64,000 nucleotides of DNA from Siphonodentalium dalli (Eukaryota > Mollusca > Scaphopoda > Gadilida > Siphonodentaliidae). Position numbers and translations under genes: made by a program. Of the stretch, positions 10,824 to 22,066 are shown in pieces (the first letter of the stretch is position 1; each line of letters opens with the position of its first letter). Location: positions 127,360,754-127,424,753 of the forward strand of contig CP136061.1 in assembly GCA_032622095.1 (NCBI GenBank), read 5' to 3'. The notes under the pieces were generated by a model that saw only the letters and a program-made list of their open reading frames with translations, was not told where the DNA came from and did not search any database.

Positions 10824-12090
10824 ATATCTAGTCTCTATCAGAACAATCTAAATGTATTTACAAGACAGAAATTTCCAAATACTGTTGTTTTGGTCATGGA
10901 ATTTCCAAGTGATGAAAATGATGAAGATTCAGCACTAACTTTGGCCTGTATCCACTGAACTATTTCCTATAAGGTCCATCAGTTGATCTTTGAAGAATAA
11001 AAACAGTGGTCAAGTATTCTCAGAAGAAAAGAAAAAACATCTGAGATAAGATCGTATGTTAATTGCATGCACCCGAAAACATCATTAAGACTAATTAGGA
11101 AATGAAGATAAAGGAGGCTATCTCATCAACAGAAAAGATATTGTATCTCAAGAAAAAGAAAACATCTCCGATATCATTTGGTCAGTTTAGGTTAGAAGGT
11201 CAGTGATAATTACACCCCTAGACCCTAGAAATCACACCGTTGCATTATGATTAGACATATTTGCTCTGAGATTTCTCATTCTGATACCACTGAACATCTG
11301 CGCTAATCCAGAAAATGAAGCCAACCGAGATTGACATGCTTTTTTGCCGATTTTTTTCTTCCCCTGATAATGTTGCAACTGTTGCACTCATTACGATGGT
11401 AAAAAATGTTGAGCGCAGTGGTTTTTGATTAACCCGTAACAGGTCTTTTAGAGAATGCGCCTTTCCCACTGGGACTTCAATTATAGTTTGCTTTGTACAT
11501 GGAAAAACATGCCTTCCTGGATGAATGAGAACCTTCAGTTCTGATTAGAGCAAAGGTTTTTCTGTGCTCCTCATGACTGGGTCCTTGGAATTCAAGCTGT
11601 GTACTGCCATTTATAAAGATAGCTGCAAATTTGCAACAGAAGCATACAGTTGATGTCAAAACCACGTTGTTGGCACATTTTTTGCCATTATTTTGTAATT
11701 ATTTGAACGTTGGAATAATACTCAATCAACAGAGAATGACACATGTAGAAAAGAGTAATTGAGTCATTATTGACCTTTTTTCAGTAGCTTGAGATACTAT
11801 TCAAGCTTCTGAATTTAGTACAATAGTGTGAATTCACTTCTTTCAAAATCACATGTGGGAAATATATAGTTCCTTCACAGAATACTTAGGTGTTGAAGTC
11901 ATTATTTAGAACTCAAGGGACAATAATAATGCTATTTTTTCCAAGCATCTAGCTACAGTGGTTTTATGCAATAGCCACTGTGACAACTCAATTACATGGT
12001 AATGGTAATCTGTACTCCGTAATCAACTTATCAGTAAAACAGGGCGGTGCCAGGTCACCGTGGGTTTTTAACCCTTTACTTACTAAATGG
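10824..12090. other. No gene seen
   Basis: Unique sequence downstream (on the minus strand) of the ADAMTS exon. Frames at 11251-11469 and 11477-11665 do not resemble metalloprotease exons. Presumably intron. Confidence 0.45.
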
Positions 12091-12098
12091 GTTCTCCC

Positions 12099-12550
12099 CA
12101 GGCCTGAGAATAAGGTGCCTGTCATTTGCAGAATGAGGTCCCCAGAGGGTGAATTTAGTTATGCTATCCCGCATAGCATGCTAGCATCACTAAATATACC
12201 CTCTGCGGACCTCATTCTGCTTTATAGGCCTCATCTAATCTGGAAAGTTTCTTTATGATAAAATTTCTATAGAAACTTCTTCACATAGATTATATTTCTT
12301 TTTTAGTTTAGTTTCTCTATATATATCCTCAATTGGCAGAGTACACATTGCATAATCAAGGTTCCCCAGCACAATATTCAATATTTGGAAACTTCAATCT
12401 GAGTCTATGTCTCCCATAGCAGATGAGGCCATGCATCCCCAGAGGGTGAATTTGGTGATGTTAGCCCACTGTGCTCGATAGCTTCACTAAATTCACCCAC
12501 TGGGGGACCTCATTCTGCAAATGACAGGCACACTATAAAACCCAGGGTTG
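12099..12550. mobile_element. HAT-D MITE, complete copy with 8-bp TSD
   Basis: Flanked by a perfect duplication GTTCTCCC (12091-12098 and 12551-12558). The left terminus is CAGGCCTGAGAATAAGGTGC. Each end is itself a hairpin: CCCCAGAGGGTGAATTTAG inverted as CTAAATATACCCTCTGCGG on the left and the equivalent on the right. The middle holds the GTTTCTCTATATATATCC and CAATATTC blocks. Confidence 0.9.
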
Positions 12551-12669
12551 GTTCTCCCACCAAGTTATAAAATTATACATTAGGATGGTCTATTACTCAT
12601 CTTGAAGTATGTCCAGGAAACATAAAAGTAAGCAGACGACAGACAATAGAAAGTGCAGAAGGAATCCTA

Positions 12670-12882
12670 AAGTAATGCTCTAAGTAATCGACTCCTTAAC
12701 CACAGCAGAATTATGGGTAACTTTTCAGGATTTAGTCGGAAATATGGCTTGTTGCCATTGATCGGAAAGCTCTCGCCGAGAGCTTTCCGATGAATGGCAA
12801 CAAGCCATATTTCCGACTAATTCCTGAAAAGTTACCCATAATTCTGCTGTGGTTAAGGAGTCGATTAATTAGAGCATTACTG
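12670..12882. mobile_element. MAR-C palindromic MITE, copy 3
   Basis: Complete 213-bp palindrome; the first base of the left CAGTAATGC terminus is mutated to A. Abuts a PB-B fragment at 12887. Confidence 0.88.
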
Positions 12883-12886
12883 TAGT

Positions 12887-12992
12887 AAGTTCAACAAATG
12901 GCCTATGATCGTTTGTTGAACTTGAATATTATGTAAACATTTCCTAAGAAAATACTTGTCAATGAGTATTTAGTATAGAAAAGGTTGAAGGA
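12887..12992. mobile_element. PB-B piggyBac-like MITE, right-end fragment
   Basis: Contains the PB-B inner palindrome AGTTCAACAAATGG...TTTGTTGAACTT and the outer end ATGAGTATTTAGTATAGAAA; the terminal GGGTTAA is mutated (GGTTGAA). Confidence 0.6.
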
Positions 12993-13638
12993 GGAGATCA
13001 TTCTGTCTCCACTCCTCCAATTTCTTAAAGAGACACTTTGTTTTTCTTCAACTCTTCCAGAAAGGCCGTAACCGCTAGTGATAGTGTTATTAATACTATA
13101 TGGAACTTAGTTTGAAATTATTTTAGTGTCTATCGCTTCCAAAGGCTGCATAAAAAGGAAACATGTTAGGTTTGTTTCAAATCAATCTCGAAAATAACTT
13201 TTTAATAATCATTGACACAATTCACTGTATTAAGCCTAAACGTAAAATAATTCGTGTTTCTATTAAACCCAGCTCGTCATTTCTTAGTCACCCTACCTTT
13301 ATAATTTTATTCTGACCTGACTAAATACTGACAAATCGCCATCCATTTGGAGAAGATTGGATATGAAAGTAGAAGGAATTGAACAAGAACTTGTGTCGAG
13401 AAGGTTGTACAAATAATTTCTTTGTAACTCAGTCCAAAGCATATATCGCTGTCTTCGTAGAAATGTAAAAAATTAGATAACTATTCAGAAGAATAATATG
13501 GGAGGTTTAGAAAATGTATCTAATTTTTTGGGGGGAAAAAATTACAAAATTCACCCCCCCCAAACCAACCTACTAACCTGAAATGTTTCCGTTAGCGGAA
13601 ATTCAGATTATTTTTCCTACGTCTTTCAATTAACTTAC
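12993..13638. other. Intronic sequence downstream of the ADAMTS exon donor
   Basis: No exon or repeat found. A short AT/G-rich ambiguous tract (TTTTTTGGGGGGAAAAAATT, about 13524) and a C run follow. Confidence 0.45.
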
Positions 13639-13853
13639 CATGGCGAGTAATGTAAGGACGTATCTCTCTAAATCATCTCCATGATATTGTTTCATTTTCT
13701 TATCAGCAGCAACCATAACTTCAACATATCTCCTAAGAGATTCAGAACGTTTATGTCGTGAGTGTTTATATGGTATTTGTTGAGATGATAAACTTGGATG
13801 AGATCTATATGAAGCATCTTGAAGCTGCTGGTTATGTTTATTTTCTGGATGAT
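13639..13853 (-). CDS. Internal exon of an ADAMTS-family metalloprotease (propeptide end, furin site, start of catalytic domain)
   Basis: ADAMTS proteins are secreted zinc metalloproteases that cut extracellular-matrix proteins; the propeptide is removed by furin in the secretory pathway. The exon encodes about 71 residues. A Ser/Gln/His-rich propeptide tail is followed by a dibasic RHKR furin site and then the reprolysin (M12B) start RRYVEVMVAADKKMKQYHG...YVLTLLAM. The R-Y-V-E-x-M-V-x-A-D-x-x-M and YHG..L..Y.LTL pattern is typical of ADAMTS rather than ADAM. On the minus strand the acceptor is a pyrimidine run ending in TTTTTCAG (exon starts at 13853, phase 1) and the donor is ATG|GTAAGT (exon ends at 13639, phase 0); 215 bp = 2 + 71 codons, with no stop. 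The zinc-binding HExxHxxGxxH exon would lie below 13639 and the signal peptide above 13853; neither was found, so flanking introns are long. An ADAMTS9/20/1-like relative is possible, but the paralogue cannot be decided from one exon. Confidence 0.88.
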
Positions 13854-13925
13854 CTGAAAAAGAAACAAGCATACTTTAGTCTCTTCACCATAATTTAGTT
13901 GTTGTTCATTAGTGTCATGCATGAC

Positions 13926-13990
13926 TAAGAGAATGCATTGACACAGGGTTATCGCAAAATTTCATGAAGCCCCAGTCATGGAAGGGTTAA
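13926..13990. mobile_element. PB-A2 half element beside the ADAMTS exon
   Basis: Only the right terminus remains: AAGAGAATGCATTG.CACAGGG, CGCAAAATTTCATGAAGC, CAGTCATGGAAGGGTTAA. It starts 73 bp upstream (minus-strand sense) of the exon acceptor, so it lies within the intron near the expected branch-point zone. Confidence 0.8.
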
Positions 13991-14082
13991 AAGGAGAATA
14001 TAGATCTGCACAACAATAATGCGCATCTCCACCTTAAATTATTTTTTGAGTTGCTTGCTTTCAGTTTCAACATACTTCAGGG

Positions 14083-14208
14083 CAGGGACGCCAGAGAAGG
14101 GGGCATGTGTGGGCACTTGGCCCAGGCCCAGGGGAGACCAGTGGGTACCCGAAAAGTGCCTTCCTAACTAGTTTGCCACTTTGCCCTTTGGTGCTTCCAG
14201 CGTCCCTG
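14083..14208. mobile_element. Small hAT-like MITE (126 bp)
   Basis: Termini CAGGGACGCC and GCGTCCCTG are flanked by an 8-bp duplication CTTCAGGG / CTTCAAGG (14075-14082, 14209-14216). The terminus resembles HAT-F (CAGGGGCGCC), so it is likely a distant, shorter relative. Confidence 0.75.
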
Positions 14209-14216
14209 CTTCAAGG

Positions 14217-14770
14217 TGTTAAAGTGTTGTGGAACACTCCGTTGAGGTGTTTCGTGCGGAATAGCAAATAATCATGCCAAATTTTTTATTTTCATAAATG
14301 TTATATCCAAGACGGCAGACAATAGGATCATTGTTATAAATGAATTAGATGCAGTGACCTTTGTTGGCATAATTATTGCTGTGTGTTTATCACCCAATAA
14401 TTTGATCCGAATAAAGTAGTAAATATTTACATTTGTGCATAAATCAACTGTATGTTCTCTGAAATAGTAGTTGATGTGGTTGGAATTTTAGAAAATCTTA
14501 GTTGACTGCTAATTTCTTCCAGTGAAGAGTGCTTGGATCCTAATTAATTGGTTTTATACATTGAAATAGGTCCACAATATTTCAAAGTTTCAGGGTTTGA
14601 AGTTTTTAAACTTGTTTATTAATTTTATAATTTTTTTTATAAAGTAAGTCCCACACTCCTTCTTGCCAATTTCTTATTCATATATAAATATCAAATTTAT
14701 ATCATTCAATATTCATGCATATTGTCTATTGTGCTTATTAAAAGGGAGACTGTACCTCAATCCAGCCATT
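14217..14770. other. No gene seen
   Basis: AT-rich intron-like sequence. Confidence 0.4.
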
Positions 14771-15065
14771 TATGGGAACATGTTCTACTATACTCAACAG
14801 AATATATGCAACAAATTTATCAATTTGAGCCAGGAATATGTGCAAAATACACTCATGTGCTCTATGAATGATGTAAACAATATACTGTAGTAATTATAAT
14901 GAAAATGAGTTTATGGGTCGAGTCATAAACTCAATTTCATTATAATTACCATGTTGTTTTACAACGTTCACATAGCACATGAGTGTATTTTGCACTTAGT
15001 CCTGGCTCAAATTCATTCATTTGTTGCATATATTCTGTTTGAGTATAGTAGGAGATGTTCCCATA
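14771..15065. repeat. Large imperfect palindrome (about 295 bp)
   Basis: The left arm, TATGGGAACATGTTCTACTA through GTAATTATAATGAAAATGAG, is inverted as the right arm, from CTCAATTTCATTATAATTAC to GATGTTCCCATA. The loop is only about ATGGGTCGAGT. Arms of about 145 nt could form a long stem. No other copy is seen in the window. It ends 41 bp before a HAT-D insertion. Confidence 0.85.
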
Positions 15066-15106
15066 GTAATATGACATATATTGGATATTATGGACCTGAT
15101 GGTATA

Positions 15107-15545
15107 CAAGCCTGAGTTTAGTGTGTCTGCCATTTGCAGAAAGAGGTCCACAGAGGGTGAATTTAGTTATGCTATCCATGGGCTAGCATCACCAAATTAA
15201 CCCTCTGGGGACCTCATTCTGCTTAGGCCTCAACTGCTATTTGAGACCTAGGATCGGCTTGAATTCCCCCAATTGAAGTTGATGATATTCACCCATTAGT
15301 TACCTCGATTATGTAATTTATCTTCTGCAAATTAGGGGATATAGAAACTTCCCAGAATGGAAAAAGTAATTAAAAACAATGATAATTTGAGATTATAGAT
15401 ATTTCCTAGAAGATGAGGCCTAAGCAAATTGAGGTCCCCATAGGGTGATTTTGATGATGCTAACCTGCTGTACGGGGTAGCATCACTAAATTCACCCTCT
15501 GGCGACCTCATTCTGCAAATGACAGACACACTAAACTCAGGCTTG
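15107..15545. mobile_element. HAT-D MITE, complete copy
   Basis: 8-bp duplication ATGGTATA / ATGGCATA (15099-15106, 15546-15553). The terminus is CAAGCCTGAGTTTAGTGTGT, the AAGCCTGAGTTTAG subfamily. Both terminal hairpins are present, with point mutations in the right one. Confidence 0.9.
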
Positions 15546-15553
15546 ATGGCATA

Positions 15554-16179
15554 GTTTGTGACTAACAAGCATGACAAGGATTTTGATACTGATCACAATA
15601 CAATTGAAAAATTAATTTCTGGATTCACAATTTAAATTTCGCTCATACTGACCACATAATCAAATCATGAAGTATTCTCATTTAAGAGAAAACTACGCTG
15701 ATAGTATAAAACGTAAAAAGGCCGTTGGCAAAGGATGAGTCAATGACAATAGGAAATAATTCAATTCGGACATGTTTTTAATTACGATTACTGGTGCATG
15801 CAAATAGACATTTATACTTGAATAAGCTCAAAGCAAATCGGCTAGATGTGATGATACGAACGAGAGTGGACCTACAGCGTATAACTGTGACAATCGGCCT
15901 AATTATACCCTCTGTATTGGAATACAAATTAGACATTTGCACAGACAACGATCCCTTTAAAACTAAATCGCCGTACCGAAGCACTCGATGATGCTCAATG
16001 GATAACAATGTTTGAACGTTTGATTTGGAATGCGCTCTATTGTGTGAATAATCCCCCTGGTGCCTGATGGAGGCCGCAGAAAGCTCGACTACATGAGATA
16101 CTACATCTTAAATGCCATATGAAACTGGAACAAGTTTACTTTATGTTGTTTCTCTTGAAAAACAATTTGTTAAATTTCA
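15554..16179. other. No gene seen
   Basis: Unique sequence. Frames of about 65-76 codons on opposite strands (15778-16008) mirror each other and show no domain. Confidence 0.4.
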
Positions 16180-16200
16180 TTAACCCTTCCATGACTCCAG
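16180..16200. mobile_element. PB-A2 left-terminus fragment
   Basis: TTAACCCTTCCATGACTCC followed immediately by repeat H; the rest of the element is missing. Confidence 0.65.
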
Positions 16201-16478
16201 AGATGGAACCAAGGTTAGGTGCCTATACATGTATACATATGAAGCTCATTAGTTTATAATTGCTCCAATGACCACTGGAAATGTTATGGCTCAATATGAT
16301 GTCAGTTTTAATAACTTTGAAACAAATAAGCAATCTCGCAAGCGATGCACTCAGAGGTACATGCAGGCAAATGGGAAGTTCACCCTCAACCCACATACAA
16401 AACCCAGTTATCAATACCTATATACAATATAGGATAATAATAGGCAAAAACTATCTTATTGATTCCTATTCAGAGGGT
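16201..16478 (+). repeat. Repeat H, copy 2 (uninterrupted)
   Basis: Continuous version of the repeat seen split at 1042-1681. It gives the empty site (CAATATA|GGATAA) for the 340-bp insertion there. It joins directly to a PB-A terminus at 16479, as copy 1 joins PB-A2 at 1682. Confidence 0.8.
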
Positions 16479-16868
16479 TTAACCTTTCCATGACTGGAGC
16501 TTCTTAAAATTATGCGAAAACCCTGTGTCAATGTATTTTGTTATATATGAGAGTCTCTCATTGGGAGCCTCACAATATTTACCTTGACCTTGTAAGCCCG
16601 TGCATTATCTGATATATGCAAGATTCCCTATTGGAGAATCGCATATACAAGAAAATGCACTGGCACATGATCTTTAATGCTGCACAAATCCTTCTGCACT
16701 TATAACATGATCTTTAATGCTGCACAAATCCTTCTGCACTTATATTATTATTTGGCTGTCTGTCATCCGCTTACATTATCTGAACACCCCTCCAGATGAA
16801 TAATAGACTATTCCAATGTACAATTTCATAAGTGAATGGGGCAATCCATTTAGCAAAGAAAGGGTTAA
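16479..16868. mobile_element. Chimeric piggyBac-like MITE (PB-A2 left, PB-B right)
   Basis: The left half is PB-A2 (TTAACCTTTCCATGACTGGA, degraded cassettes, CTTTAATGCTGCAC). The right half is PB-B (CTGTCTGTCATCCGCTTACA, CTCCAGATGAATAATAGAC, CATTTAGCAAAGAAAGGGTTAA). TTAA is kept at both outer ends. The junction carries a perfect 40-bp tandem duplication. Confidence 0.75.
16665..16744 (+). repeat. Perfect 40-bp tandem duplication
   Basis: Two identical units starting ACATGATCTTTAATGCTGCA (16665-16704 and 16705-16744). Each unit is itself half PB-A2 tail, half PB-B internal sequence. Confidence 0.9.
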
Positions 16869-17587
16869 GAATAATGCAGATACAAATCTCAGAATGACCT
16901 GTAAATGACTGCCTGTTGAGTGCATTGCGATGGCTATTTCGGTCAAAATCTACTTCCGAAAAAAAGAACCATCTATTGGAATGTGCTTGCTGAGCTGGGA
17001 AAACTCCTTTGATTGCACCGCCCAGGAGTAAGAAGCACCTGTACTCCTCACAGATATACCTTATCTTAGGTCAGAAGGTTAATGCAACATTGAATACCAC
17101 CGCCAAGAGAAAGCTAATCTAGTTATTAAAATAAGATATTATGGATGGTGAGATAACTAAACTGCAAAAAAAAAAAACAACTGAAACCAATTCATTAAGG
17201 AAAGCAAGGAGGTGTATATCAAATTATGTGTAAAATATACCCATGGCCCAGCTGCCAGGAAGATGTCAGTGGTTTAGAGGGAAAATGGGTATCAAAGATG
17301 CAATATGATAAATGGGTGAACCATAAGATACTATCTCGGTTACCAAGATCATCTTTTTCTCCTCGAGTTCACAGCGCAAAGATGTGTGCATGGTAAGGTT
17401 TTCTATGGAATCGCTATCTCCGTGCAGAAGGAAGATTCTACTATTTTGTTCAGTAAAATTGGCTATGGTGCTATCTGTGTGGATACCTGTGTGGATAACA
17501 TAATAAAATCAATGGGTAGTAAGAAGATATCCATGATGGTTAGCTTTTTACCATCCTCTCATTTTATATGCAATAGGCAGGCAGTAA
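16869..17587. other. No gene seen
   Basis: Unique sequence with an A12 tract near 17166; no supported exon. Confidence 0.4.
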
Positions 17588-17804
17588 TTAACCCTTTGAG
17601 TGCCAGGTCGATTTTTGTATCAACCCATATACCCTGTGCCAATGCATTCTCTTATATATGCGAGTCGACATAGGTCGCCTCGCATATATAAGAGAATGCA
17701 TTGGCCTAACATTTTTTTTTTTTACAATTTTTTACAATTTTAATAATTTATTCTTATATTCTTTAACATACTTATTTTGTATGTTTAGGCACTCAAAGGG
17801 TTAA
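17588..17804. mobile_element. PB-A1 piggyBac-like MITE, copy 3
   Basis: TTAA at both ends. TTAACCCTTTGAGTGCCAGG is followed by a clean cassette (CCAATGCATTCTCTTATATA, GCGAGTCGACATAGGTCGCC, inverse) and the AT-rich TTTTTTACAATTTT block. Inverted relative to the copy at 7506. Confidence 0.92.
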
Positions 17805-18465
17805 GGACCTTAAAAAAAACATTTTCTTGAAAAATCCAGGATTAAATAACAGCACTCAAAAGCCTATAGAAGTTCCAGAATTTGTTTTTGTTAAGATCAA
17901 TAACATTTATATACCACACTTATAGCTCACCTGGTCTTTTAAATATGAACTTTATTCAACATTTAATAATATTTCATTTTGATCCAAAATACAGAAAACT
18001 AGTTTTTTACATATACTACTAGAAATTTACTGGGTGAATGTTGTACCTATAAAACTCCTCTCAATGTGTCATGGCAGGGCTGATGTGATTGGAAGGTAAA
18101 CTTTTCTTCATTTTACATTCCAATTGAGGGTTTGGTTCCAAGCACTACTTATCCCAGGGTGTCAGGGCAGCGTTCAGCATGCAATCGTGAGGCCCTCCTT
18201 TCTCTCAACAATAGCCAGTTGCATGGTGGACTTACAATTGGGAACAGCATAATTCTGAAGATTGTGACCCTAACCCATTTAACCTACACTCTCCCCACCC
18301 CACCCACCCCATTTTACCTTCAATGGTTCTGGCATTGCAGACTACATTCATCTGCACTATATTACAGGAGTGTAGATGTGAACGGGCTATGTTTCTTCCG
18401 CAATATAAATAGATGTATATTGCAATGTTCCTGTTGTGTCGTATTTTGATTCTGATTCCGCAGTA
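17805..18465. other. No gene seen
   Basis: Unique sequence. The frame at 18132-18449 has low-complexity C-rich parts and no recognised domain. Confidence 0.4.
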
Positions 18466-18768
18466 CGGAATTGGACGATATCAACATCATAAGATGCTCG
18501 CCTCAACTATAAAACCGGAACTATAAAATAAAAGAGTCATCACACATGACAAGACAAGTCTTGTATGTTTCTGAGTAATCTTTGTAAGTCTTTTTTTTTC
18601 AATTTATGGATTCCAGGATGGGTGGCATGTAATAAATACAGAACGACAATTGTGTAAATGGGTTTGTTGATACAGCATTATGCTATCGTAGAAGGATAAA
18701 ACACAAATGCTGTGCCATATCAACAAACCCATTCACACACTTGTGTAATTCTATGTATTTATATCGCA
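18466..18768 (+). repeat. Repeat E, copy 1
   Basis: Shared order with 41975 and (inverted) 55903: AAACCGGAACTATAAAATAA, GGATTCCAGGATGGGTG, AATAAATACAGAACG, then a palindromic tip ATGGGTTTGTTGATACAGCA...TATCAACAAACCCATT. It looks like a non-autonomous transposon with a fold-back end; the class is not determined. Confidence 0.7.
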
Positions 18769-19453
18769 AGCATTGCCACTCTGCAGGTTGTATCTACCCC
18801 ATTGCACTTGCCCTTCAGTTTTTCTGTAATTCTTTTCCATTAAACCCTGATGCACTTCACCAAAGTACATCTCCCTCATAACATTCACAAGCAATGATGC
18901 AGTGACATTAATAACAGAACCAGAATATCTTTTTTTTAGATTTGAAAATTTTGCTTTTATAAGTCTTATGACAGTACACTCTATCAAAAATTCAAAACAT
19001 TCCTTAAAGAGAGGAATGAGATGATGCATCATACTAGGGATCTTTTGAATCATTCTGCAATCTGCCTATGATAAGCCTTCCGATAAGTCATCATAATTCG
19101 GTAACATAGCTTCATGTAATTAGTGGCATATCTTTCCACAGTTAGCACCAAATAGCATAGTAAATTCTGGTTTTTAGGAAAAATTACACATAATTCCGTT
19201 GATTTATGCTTTCAGACTATACCAAGAACATATCAACAAGTGGTTGCGGAAATTAATTGCACCAGCACACCAGACGGATGTGAAGTGTAGTATGGGTAAT
19301 ATTCCTAAGAGGAAGCAGCCCCACTGGCTCAGTTATAAAGGGTATGTTCCCTACAGGGTAGGTGCAAGCACCCCAGCGATTTGCACCAGACAATCTTCTA
19401 AAAGAGTAGCGCTTTGCCAAATTGTAGGATGGACCTCCAACGAATCCAACTCT
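18769..19453. other. No confident gene
   Basis: A 100-codon minus frame (18751-19053) starts inside repeat E, and an 88-codon plus frame (19199-19465) runs into PB-A1. Neither shows a known domain. Confidence 0.4.
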
Positions 19454-19694
19454 TTAACCCTTTGAGTGCCAAGTCCGGTTTTTGTATCAACCCATATACC
19501 CTGTGCCAATGCATTCTCTTATATATGCGAATAGGTCGCCTCGCATATATAAGAGAATGCATTGGCTTAACATTTTTTCTTCTTTTTTTTTTTACAATTT
19601 TTTACAATTTTAATATATTTTATTATATTCTTTAACAGACTTATTGTGTAGGTTTAGGGCCGATAATATCGGCCCCTGGCACTCAAAGGGTTAA
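19454..19694. mobile_element. PB-A1 piggyBac-like MITE, copy 4
   Basis: TTAA at 19454-19457 and 19691-19694; same order as 17588. The right part keeps GGGCCGATAATATCGGCCCC before the terminus GGCACTCAAAGGGTTAA. Loop of the cassette shortened to GCGAATAGGTCGCC. Confidence 0.92.
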
Positions 19695-20240
19695 CCCTAT
19701 GTGATTCATCAGAAACGCCACCTACCTGCCGAGAAAACAGCTACATTACATGATCTGACATAAGATAAAAAAAATTTGATATCGAAAATTTAACATGTGA
19801 GAAAGGGCCACCAATCATGATGGTCCAGATATTTATTAAATAGTAATTCAAAGTTCCATTTCTCCATAATAGACATCTCACTTCTACAGACTGTTGAGGG
19901 TGAGGTTGGGAGTGGTGTTGAGGGTGGGGTCTTGACGAATGGGTTAGTACAGAAAAACCCTTTTTATATATTTCATAGAATGAATGACAAGAATACCTCA
20001 CAAATCAAAAGAAACAGTGTATATATTGTCATGAGAATTAAGAAGTATATCCACTCTGATAGCTTAACCTTGAGAGTGCTCAAAATATGAATGGAATTTT
20101 TTTTTGGGCATGTATGGTATAACCCTGACTAAAAAACATGTGCCTTTTTCTGTAACATTGTGCCCCAATCTTGCCCTTGTTCCTTTCGTCATCCCTGGCC
20201 CTTTGCCCTTTGTTACTTTTGATGCAAGTGCCCTTTGTGC
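19695..20240. other. No gene seen
   Basis: The tail near 20090-20240 (TGGGCATG, TTGCCCTTGTTCC, GCCCTTTG) resembles worn hAT-like C/G-rich termini but gives no clear element. Confidence 0.4.
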
Positions 20241-20248
20241 TTGGTAAC

Positions 20249-20687
20249 CAAGCCTGAATTTAGTGTGCCTGTCATTTGCAGAATAAGGTCCCCAGAGGGT
20301 GAATTCAGTGAAGCTAGCATCACAAAATTCACCCTCTTGGGACCTCATTCTGCATGGCCTCATCTGCTATGGGAGACATAGACTCAGATTGAAGTTCACA
20401 AATGGTGAATATTGTTATGTACACCCATTGGGAACCTCGATTATGCAATGTGTCGTCTGCCAATTTGGAGATATAGAGCAACTAGACTAAAAAAGAAATA
20501 GAATCTATGTGAAGAAGTTTCTATAGAAATTTAATAAAGAAACTTTCCAGAGAAGATGAGGGCTAAGCAGACAAGGTCCCCAGAGGGTGAATTTAGTTAT
20601 GCTAGCCCGGTATGTGGGATATCGTCACTAAATTCACCCTCTGGGGACCTCATCCTGCAAATGACAGGCACCTTATTCTCAGGCCTG
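20249..20687. mobile_element. HAT-D MITE, complete copy with perfect TSD
   Basis: TTGGTAAC at 20241-20248 and 20688-20695. The left terminus is CAAGCCTGAATTTAGTGTGC and the right is the GGTGCC...CTCAGGCCTG subfamily, so the two ends belong to different variants. Confidence 0.92.
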
Positions 20688-20695
20688 TTGGTAAC

Positions 20696-21620
20696 TTCCG
20701 TCATTCTTGCCCTTCGGTGGGTTTTGGCGCCCCTGTCCCATTGCTCTCGGATGTTTCATAACCTTCGTTGCTTCGGGTGTGCTACGCCGTGTGCTATATG
20801 GTCCGTAGGTACTACGCACCTACTTCAGCACACTAGCAATAGGTCATTATACATAACTGGAACTCAGAGATTGGTGCATCGGAATAACTGTATCTCCAAG
20901 TTTATAACACGATTGTGAACGATAATAGCCTTTCAACCGAGTCAGTTTTATGGTTCTTGTGCTATTCCCGTTATAGTTTCCCATTGGAAAATGGCAATAA
21001 CGTCAACAGCCCAGCACACGACGTCATAACATAATTTAGCAGCGAAGAGGTTAAACCTTGCCCGTGATTGCTTTCGACATCCCTGCATCTTGCATGCCCT
21101 CAGTTGCTTCTGACGCCCCTGCACCTTTCCTGCTTCCGGCGCGTCTGCGAAAGCATGGCTTCCAGTTCCCCAGGATACCACTTGTTTTATCAAGAGATCA
21201 TTCGCAGCACACGGAAGGAAGATGTAGCTGGTGCTACTGTCTGCATCCTTCCAATACACTATACCTATGTGTTCTGAATTCTGCACCTAACAAACTCTGT
21301 TGAAACCACTCATGTAATCTTATAACTGTTCTTCTTTAATAACTTTTTATGAGTCACGTTGACTGTTATATAAAATTCTAATTACTGAACTGCCGAGACC
21401 CTTACTTCACAAAGAGAATCGCTAATTCATAGCATATATTCATAGCATATATACACAGCATATATTCAAGCCAGTGTCACCATTTTTTGCCTTAATCTGC
21501 TGAGTAGATTACCATTCCACTTAATCAGTTAACTCTGAGGGAACCAGCTGGAAACGTGATGCTTGAGTAAAAAGAAGACAGTAAAAAAAAAAAAAATCCA
21601 TGTGTTTCAAGGTTGAGTAA
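20696..21620. other. No confident gene; hAT-like terminus debris
   Basis: Moderately GC-rich. Several CTTCGG/CTTCTGGCGCCCCTG-like phrases (about 20709-20735, 21080-21150) look like broken HAT-F-type ends. Overlapping frames on both strands around 20948-21303 are not recognised. Three CATAGCATATAT units repeat at about 21430-21471. Confidence 0.4.
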
Positions 21621-22066
21621 CTGTATCTGGAAATAGTATGGTTGACATTTGTAGAATGAGGCCACCAGAGGGTGAATTCAGTGATGCTACCCTGCACAGT
21701 GGGGCTAGCATCACTAAATACACCCTCTAGGGACCTCATTATGCTCAGACCTCATCTTCTGGAGGTATCTATAGCCTCAAATTAACATTTTTTTTCTTCT
21801 TTTTCCCTTCTGTTCAGTTTCTATATCCCCTAAATTTGCAGACGATAAAATGCATAATCGAGGTGACTAATGGGTGAACATTACCAACTTCAACTGGTGG
21901 ACTTCAATCTGGTCCTAGGTTTCCATAGCAGTTGAGGCCTATTAAAGCAGAATTAGGTTCCCAGAAGGTGAATTTGGAGATCCTAAGCCCGCCATGCAGG
22001 ATGGCATCACTAAATTCATCCTCTGGTACTCACTCTGCAAATAGCAGACACACTATTTTCAAGCTT
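21621..22066. mobile_element. HAT-D MITE, diverged full-length copy
   Basis: Both terminal hairpins and the middle GTTTCTATATCCCCTAAATT block are present. Termini are worn (GGTTGACATTTGTAG at left, AAGCTTTT at right), and no duplication is readable. Confidence 0.75.

Noticed and set aside
12120-12258. Recurring peptide phrase MRSPEGEFSDA..SLNSPSGD in many frames
   Set aside because: It is the HAT-D terminal hairpin read in one frame; it occurs in both orientations and without a conserved longer protein.
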